A model generated the notes under the pieces. It ran no database searches. It had not been told where the DNA came from and saw only the letters and a program-made list of their open reading frames with translations. A DNA stretch of 11,670 bases from Deltaproteobacteria bacterium (GTDB taxonomy: Bacteria > Desulfobacterota > Anaeroferrophillalia > Anaeroferrophillales > Tharpellaceae). This document shows positions 8,001 to 11,670 of the stretch, in pieces. Made by a program: the position numbers and the translations under genes. Positions within the stretch are counted from its first letter, which is position 1, and every line of letters starts with the position of its first letter. The DNA is taken from assembly GCA_030633185.1 (NCBI GenBank), contig DAOVTG010000060.1, positions 1 through 11,670 on the forward strand, read 5' to 3'.

Positions 8001-8007
8001 AGATGTC

Positions 8008-8475
8008 ATGAAAAACAACGACAAAACATTCTCCCTTGAAGAGCTGTGTTCCCTGGTGGACATGGGCAAACGAAAAATTCGCTTCTACATTCAAAAAGGT
8101 TTAGTTGACAGTCCGCAGGGAACCGGGAAAGGAGCCTATTACACGTATCGGAACCTTGAACAACTTCTAACTATCAGAAAATGGAAAGAGGCCGGTTTAA
8201 CCCTCGAACGGATCCAGGATCTGCTTGAGAGTGAAAATCGAGAAACTGATTCAGGCACCCTTGTTCCACCACCCCGCCCCAAACAACCCGGCTCAATCGA
8301 AGTCTGGAGCCACCTGTTAATCAGCGACGGCATAGAGCTGCATATCGAGCCCAACCGTTCCGGCCTGACTCCCGAACAGCTCCGCACCCTGTGTCGGACA
8401 GTATTGGCTCAGTTTGAAAAAATTAAAACTGAAAATAAACAGGAGGCAACTGAACATGCACATGTATACAACTGA
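8008..8475 (+). CDS. MerR-family transcriptional regulator
   Basis: A 155-aa DNA-binding regulator. Residues 8-75 are a MerR winged helix-turn-helix: a recognition region GKRKIRFYIQKGLV (20-33), a wing with GAYYTYRNLEQL, and the RKWKEAGLTLERIQDLL helix. A proline-rich linker (87-95) leads to a small C-terminal domain with EVWSHLLISDGIELHIEP. The C-terminal half has only one cysteine (C129), so it does not look like a metal sensor of the MerR/CueR/ZntR type, and its ligand is unknown. I start at ATG 8008. The upstream in-frame TTG (7972) is part of the -35 box, and no Shine-Dalgarno precedes 8008, as expected for a leaderless message. The last 20 bp overlap the VIT/VWA gene, so it probably regulates its own operon. 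Confidence 0.9.
   Translation: MKNNDKTFSLEELCSLVDMGKRKIRFYIQKGLVDSPQGTGKGAYYTYRNLEQLLTIRKWKEAGLTLERIQDLLESENRETDSGTLVPPPRPKQPGSIEVWSHLLISDGIELHIEPNRSGLTPEQLRTLCRTVLAQFEKIKTENKQEATEHAHVYN
8441..8446 (+). promoter_or_regulatory. Ribosome-binding site of the VIT/VWA gene
   Basis: AGGAGG lies inside the 3' end of merR, 9 nt before ATG 8456. It fixes that start over the in-frame TTG at 8414 and the second ATG at 8462. Being inside merR, it implies translational coupling. Confidence 0.8.
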
Positions 8476-9886
8476 AAGTGAAAGCCGGACTGGCTTGTAC
8501 TCCAACAACAATATAGACATCCCTCTACAATCAGTTAACGTTAAAGCGGCTTTCAGCAATCTCTTTTGCGAAACAACCTTAACTCAGACCTACCTGAATT
8601 CCGAAAAGAAACCGATCGAAGCAATCTACACCTTCCCCCTCTCTCCGAGAGCTGTTCTCCTCGGGCTGGAAGTCACAATTGGTGAAAGAAAATTGCAAGG
8701 GCTCATTGTTGAAAAAAACTCGGTCGAAGAACAATACGATATAATGTCGGAAAATCGGTTTCAACTTGAAATGAAAATCACCGGCACGTTGACACAAGCT
8801 GAATTTGCATGCCCGTCGCACAATATCACAATTTCTAAATCCGACAAAGAAACAACAATACAGCTTGCCACCGGCGAAGCCTGCATGGATCGTGATTTCA
8901 TCATAAATATCTGCCAACCGCAAGATAACAAAGACAGCATTCTAGTTGAACATATTTCTAATGGCGGATATACCGCATTGGCCTCTTTTGTTCCACGAAT
9001 TATCTCTCCTGAGCAAATTCCCCAAAAAAGTATCAAAATCGTAGTCGACTGCTCCGGCTCTATGAACGGCGACTCTATCACCCAGGCCCGTCAGGCCATC
9101 AGTGATATTCTGAGCCAACTCCGGCCCGATGATTTTTTCAATCTCATAACTTTTGGCAACTCTAGCAAAACCCTTTTCAAACAACAGGTTCAGGCAAACA
9201 AAACCAATCTCACCACAGTCCGACGCACCCTTCGCAGTATTGAAGCAGATATGGGCGGCACCGACATTCAACAAGCGCTGGAGACAACTATTCAAATCCC
9301 AGGCCCGTCAATCCCCCAGGATATCCTCCTGATTACCGACGGTGAAGTGTGGGAAAGTGACGAAATAATCAAAACCGCCCGCAAATCGCGCCACCGTTTC
9401 TTTACCGTAGGGGTTGGCAGTTCGGTCTCGGAAAACTTTGTACGACAGTTGGCAGATGAAACCGGCGGCGCTTGTGAATTGGTCGCCCCACGTGAGCAGA
9501 TGTCTGACAAAATAGTTCGCCACTTCGAAAGAATCTACCTCCCTCGAGTCCAAAAAGCCACAATTAACTGGCCGATCTCCCCTGTAAAAAATATCCCCCT
9601 TAAAATCGGATCTCTCTATGACGGTGACACCTTGCACGCCTTTGCTTTTTTCGACGAAATGCCGCAAGGAACCACAACTCTCGAAATGACCCTGACAAAC
9701 GGCCAGACTTTTTCCCAAAGTGCCACCATAGACACTCAAGCAAACCTGATATGGATGTTAGATTTTGCCGTAGACAAACCCCTGAGCAAATCCACAAATT
9801 GCAACAGCAAACCACCCCGGCTGAATTTATCCGAAAGTGCAATCAACTTCACCCCAAGCGCTTTCGCCAAAATCTGGAAATTATAA
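8456..9886 (+). CDS. VIT and von Willebrand factor A domain protein, apparently internally deleted
   Basis: 476 aa, no signal peptide, so probably cytoplasmic. The N-terminal VIT half is recognisable (VNVKAAFSNLFCETTLTQTY, then KPIEAIYTFPLSP and LEVTIGERKLQGLIVEK, residues 27-87). A full VIT domain continues with a block on the pattern of RPNVFTxxVGNIxPGE. Here the sequence jumps at about residue 100 into the next region (FACPSHNITI, 117-126), so some 70-100 residues seem missing, in frame. The VWA domain (192-363) has a complete MIDAS: D198-x-S200-x-S202, T269 in GGTD and D295 in ITDGE. A beta-rich segment follows (SLYDGDTLHAFAFFDE, 386-401). From about residue 427 the sequence stops resembling the family and turns Ser/Asn/Pro-rich up to a stop, while the adjacent frame becomes coding. 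Related proteins act as MIDAS-dependent binding scaffolds. The role here is unknown, but linkage to rtcB suggests RNA repair or stress. Confidence 0.85.
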   Translation: MHMYTTESESRTGLYSNNNIDIPLQSVNVKAAFSNLFCETTLTQTYLNSEKKPIEAIYTFPLSPRAVLLGLEVTIGERKLQGLIVEKNSVEEQYDIMSENRFQLEMKITGTLTQAEFACPSHNITISKSDKETTIQLATGEACMDRDFIINICQPQDNKDSILVEHISNGGYTALASFVPRIISPEQIPQKSIKIVVDCSGSMNGDSITQARQAISDILSQLRPDDFFNLITFGNSSKTLFKQQVQANKTNLTTVRRTLRSIEADMGGTDIQQALETTIQIPGPSIPQDILLITDGEVWESDEIIKTARKSRHRFFTVGVGSSVSENFVRQLADETGGACELVAPREQMSDKIVRHFERIYLPRVQKATINWPISPVKNIPLKIGSLYDGDTLHAFAFFDEMPQGTTTLEMTLTNGQTFSQSATIDTQANLIWMLDFAVDKPLSKSTNCNSKPPRLNLSESAINFTPSAFAKIWKL

Positions 9887-10182
9887 AATTCGATCATTTA
9901 CATGATTGCGATCTACCTGACAGGATTTTAGATGCGATCGAAGAGATAGGCAGCGAAATTGATTCACACCTAACCGAAAATGTGATCGTTCTGGCCTTCT
10001 TGTTGGCTTTGAGTCAAACGTCCGCAAGCCGGATCTTCAGTCGTAAAACCTTGAAAGCCATCAAAAAAGCCGAGAAAAGCACACCCGCAGACAAACGTCT
10101 GGTTGACCTGTTCCGTGATCTTTTGACAGAAATCAGTGAAGATAATTGGGGGCCGGGGTTTGCTGAGGAGGGTATTGAATAA
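9751..10182 (+). CDS. Short ORF before rtcB: displaced C-terminal part of the VIT/VWA protein, or a separate small protein
   Basis: 143 codons in the -1 frame relative to the VIT/VWA gene, overlapping its end by 136 bp. The sequence looks genuinely coding: TPAEFIRKCNQLHPKRFRQN, LPDRILDAIEEIGSEID, VIVLAFLLALSQT, and a charged helical tail. Its TAA overlaps the rtcB ATG (TAATG), so ribosomes are expected to finish in this frame. There is no Shine-Dalgarno before ATG 9751, and coding character already appears upstream of any good start. From memory, VIT/VWA proteins of this type end with a similar helical region. I therefore favour a deletion or frameshift near 9731-9751 that separated the C-terminus from the VWA gene. 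Alternatives are a real overlapping gene translated by coupling, or a sequencing error. Confidence 0.55.
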   Translation: MDVRFCRRQTPEQIHKLQQQTTPAEFIRKCNQLHPKRFRQNLEIIKFDHLHDCDLPDRILDAIEEIGSEIDSHLTENVIVLAFLLALSQTSASRIFSRKTLKAIKKAEKSTPADKRLVDLFRDLLTEISEDNWGPGFAEEGIE

Positions 10183-11327
10183 TGAAAAGAGTGATAACAA
10201 CTGAAAAAATACCCATCAAACTCTGGTTGGATGAGGTTGACGCAGGTACGTTGATTCAGGCAAAAAATCTTGCAAATCTTCCCTTTGCTTTGAATTGGAT
10301 CGCAATAATGCCGGATGCACATCTGGGTTATGGTATGCCGATTGGTGGAGTTATGGCGACGGATGGAGTTGTAGTGCCGAATGCCGTCGGTGTTGACATC
10401 GGATGCGGGATGGCAGCTTCGAGATTGTCGCTGACCGAGATTGATAAGGAGTCAATCGAGAAGATAATCGGACAAGTGAAAAATCGTATCCCGGTCGGCT
10501 TTGAGCATAACCTGACCGCGCAGGAGTGGGAGGGGTTTGATGAGGCTCCGGATATCCCGGTTATCCAGCGTAATCTCGGCTCAGCTCGAAAGCAGTTGGG
10601 GACGCTAGGAGGCGGAAATCACTTCATCGAAATCCAGACTGGCAGCGATGGCCATATCTGGTTGATGGTTCATTCCGGATCGCGTAATTACGGTCTGAAA
10701 ACTGCCAATGAGTATCACAAAAAAGCCCAACAGCTCTGTCAACGCTGGCATTCCGATATACCGGATAGGGATCTGTCGTTTCTGCCAATTGAATCGGATG
10801 AGGGTGGCGAATATTATGCTGCAATGAATTTCTGCCTTAAATTTGCCCAGGCCAATCGGGTTTTAATGATGAAAAAGCTTTTGGATGTTACGGCGTCAGT
10901 TACTGGGGCATCGGTCGAACATGAAATTAACATCCACCATAATTACGCCGCATTTGAAAAACATTTTGGCCGCAATGTTCTGGTTCATCGTAAAGGAGCT
11001 ACAAAAGCAGCTACAGATATTGAAGGGATTATACCCGGCTCGATGGGAACTTGCAGCTATATTGTCAAAGGTTTGGGCAACCGGGAAAGCTTTATGTCCT
11101 GTTCGCATGGAGCCGGTCGAATTATGGGACGAAAACAGGCAATTCGGGAACTGGATTTAACGAAAGAGCAGAAGAAGATGAAAAATATCGTTCACGATCT
11201 TTATTCCAAAGACAAACTTGAAGAGGCCCCTGGTGCCTACAAAGATATTAATGAGGTAATGAACAATCAGAAGGATCTGGTCGAGATCACAGTGAAATTG
11301 ACCCCTCTTGGAGTTGTCAAAGGGTAG
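10182..11327 (+). CDS. rtcB: RNA-splicing ligase RtcB (3'-phosphate/5'-OH RNA ligase)
   Basis: Joins RNA ends bearing 3'-phosphate or 2',3'-cyclic phosphate to 5'-OH ends, using GTP and Mn2+ through a histidine-GMP intermediate. In bacteria it serves repair of cleaved tRNA and rRNA. The length is 381 aa (E. coli has 408). All active-site residues are present: D72 and C75 in VGVDIGCGM, N146 and H147 in GGGNHFIE, H164 in HSGSR, H252/H253 in IHHNYA, and the guanylylated H309 in SCSHGAGR; the C-terminus GVVKG is typical. GGAGGG (10167-10172) lies 9 nt before the ATG, and the start overlaps the previous stop (TAATG), so it is co-translated with the cluster. No rtcA, archease or sigma-54 RtcR gene lies in the window; the MerR protein is the likely regulator. 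Confidence 0.97.
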   Translation: MKRVITTEKIPIKLWLDEVDAGTLIQAKNLANLPFALNWIAIMPDAHLGYGMPIGGVMATDGVVVPNAVGVDIGCGMAASRLSLTEIDKESIEKIIGQVKNRIPVGFEHNLTAQEWEGFDEAPDIPVIQRNLGSARKQLGTLGGGNHFIEIQTGSDGHIWLMVHSGSRNYGLKTANEYHKKAQQLCQRWHSDIPDRDLSFLPIESDEGGEYYAAMNFCLKFAQANRVLMMKKLLDVTASVTGASVEHEINIHHNYAAFEKHFGRNVLVHRKGATKAATDIEGIIPGSMGTCSYIVKGLGNRESFMSCSHGAGRIMGRKQAIRELDLTKEQKKMKNIVHDLYSKDKLEEAPGAYKDINEVMNNQKDLVEITVKLTPLGVVKG

Positions 11328-11670
11328 GGAAAGGCTTTCATGGGAAATGGCTCAATTATTGATGAATTTGTAAAAAGTATTTGGATGGCTAAGTTAAAAT
11401 TTCGATAGACAAGAAGGATGATTTCTTAGCTGTGTTATTACTTCATATTTGATATTTTTATGGTGCATAAGAGCCTCTATTTTTGATTTGTTTTTTGTGG
11501 TGATCAACAACATCAATTATAGCGGCTTCTATGCGTTAAATCAATGTTTTTATTAAGGAAACAGTCGATCTTTACAACACCCTTTTCGACTGGTATCATC
11601 CCAGCCAATCCAGCAATCTCTAACCTTCACCCTCCAAGCCGAGCTCGAAAACCGTATACATCCAACAACC
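11328..11670. other. Region after rtcB with no supported gene
   Basis: About 340 bp, mostly AT-rich, containing the family A relic (11360-11414). A 7-bp inverted repeat, CAGTCGA and TCGACTG, flanks a loop around 11562-11592 and has no T run behind it. A 28-codon minus-strand frame (11599-11513, beginning MIPVEKGVVKID) reads plausibly but is too short to identify; it could be the remnant of a gene. No clear rtcB terminator is visible. Confidence 0.6.
11360..11414 (-). repeat. Decayed, inverted fragment of the family A repeat
   Basis: This aligns without gaps to the reverse complement of 4291-4345 (the right end of copy 2), with 45 of 55 bases identical. It begins with the TGATG terminus and shares GTAAAAAGT, ATGGCTAAGT and AAAATTTCGATA. 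The central hairpin and the other terminus are absent. It lies 33 bp after the rtcB stop. Confidence 0.75.

Noticed and set aside
7972..8007. TTG 7972 as the merR start, adding MTMTLFMSNIDV
   Set aside because: These codons are the promoter itself (TTGACA and TAATAT), and MerR proteins normally begin just before the helix-turn-helix.
8414..8455. TTG 8414 as the VIT/VWA start
   Set aside because: The AGGAGG at 8441-8446 would lie inside the coding sequence, and it is ideally spaced for ATG 8456.
9770..9785. Programmed -1 frameshift at the GACAAACCCC run in the VIT/VWA gene
   Set aside because: Codon phasing (GAC AAA CCC CTG) does not give the X XXY YYZ slippery pattern, no clear stimulatory hairpin follows, and a deletion explains the missing segment better.
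11513..11599. 28-codon minus-strand frame MIPVEKGVVKID... after rtcB
   Set aside because: It reads like protein, but it is very short, has no clear ribosome-binding site and matches no family I recognise. It could be a gene remnant, but I cannot support it.
11590..11670. Open plus-strand frame at the window end (QPIQQSLTFTLQAELEN...)
   Set aside because: It has no ATG, GTG or TTG start after its upstream stop, and it is cut by the window edge.

Overview
The window looks like chromosomal DNA of a Gram-negative, probably anaerobic bacterium. My best guess is Desulfobacterota (the former deltaproteobacteria). The basis is the protein styles (DnaE with a metal-binding PHP domain, ATP-type PEP carboxykinase, a VIT/VWA protein next to RtcB), the moderate GC with AT-rich intergenic DNA, and palindromic repeats ending in TGATG...GTCGTAAAAAGTC. 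Repeats like these seem familiar from that group, but only from memory. No rRNA, tRNA, CRISPR array or intact insertion sequence is visible.

Layout: (1) 1-140 is a palindromic repeat cut by the window edge, followed by about 550 bp of AT-rich DNA without a gene. (2) 692-2127 (+) is a two-gene unit, uppP-dedA. Its products would dephosphorylate undecaprenyl pyrophosphate and probably return the lipid carrier across the membrane, two consecutive steps of carrier recycling. (3) Two housekeeping genes lie on the minus strand: dnaE (replicative polymerase alpha subunit, 7854-4351) and then pckA (gluconeogenic PEP carboxykinase, 4140-2497). Each is followed within 2-5 nt of its stop codon by a palindromic repeat, and the two repeats belong to different families. 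(4) 8008-11327 (+) is a divergent, tightly coupled cluster: a MerR-family regulator, a VIT/VWA-domain protein, a short reading frame, and the RNA ligase RtcB. The merR and VIT/VWA genes overlap by 20 bp, and the short frame meets rtcB through a TAATG stop/start overlap. (5) 11328-11670 has no supported gene, but holds a decayed, inverted fragment of the repeat seen at 1-140 and 4194-4345.

The most interesting part is the merR-VIT/VWA-rtcB cluster, which reads as a regulated RNA-repair module. The merR promoter is well formed and is placed so that the mRNA should start at or next to the ATG (leaderless). The VIT/VWA gene appears to have lost a large part of its VIT domain, and its C-terminal part now lies in another frame (9751-10182). 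It may therefore be decaying or unusually remodelled, while RtcB keeps every active-site residue. The second theme is palindromic elements at gene 3' ends: a nearly identical 152-bp pair (139 of 140 comparable bases), an unrelated 201-bp element, a GC-rich hairpin and one relic.
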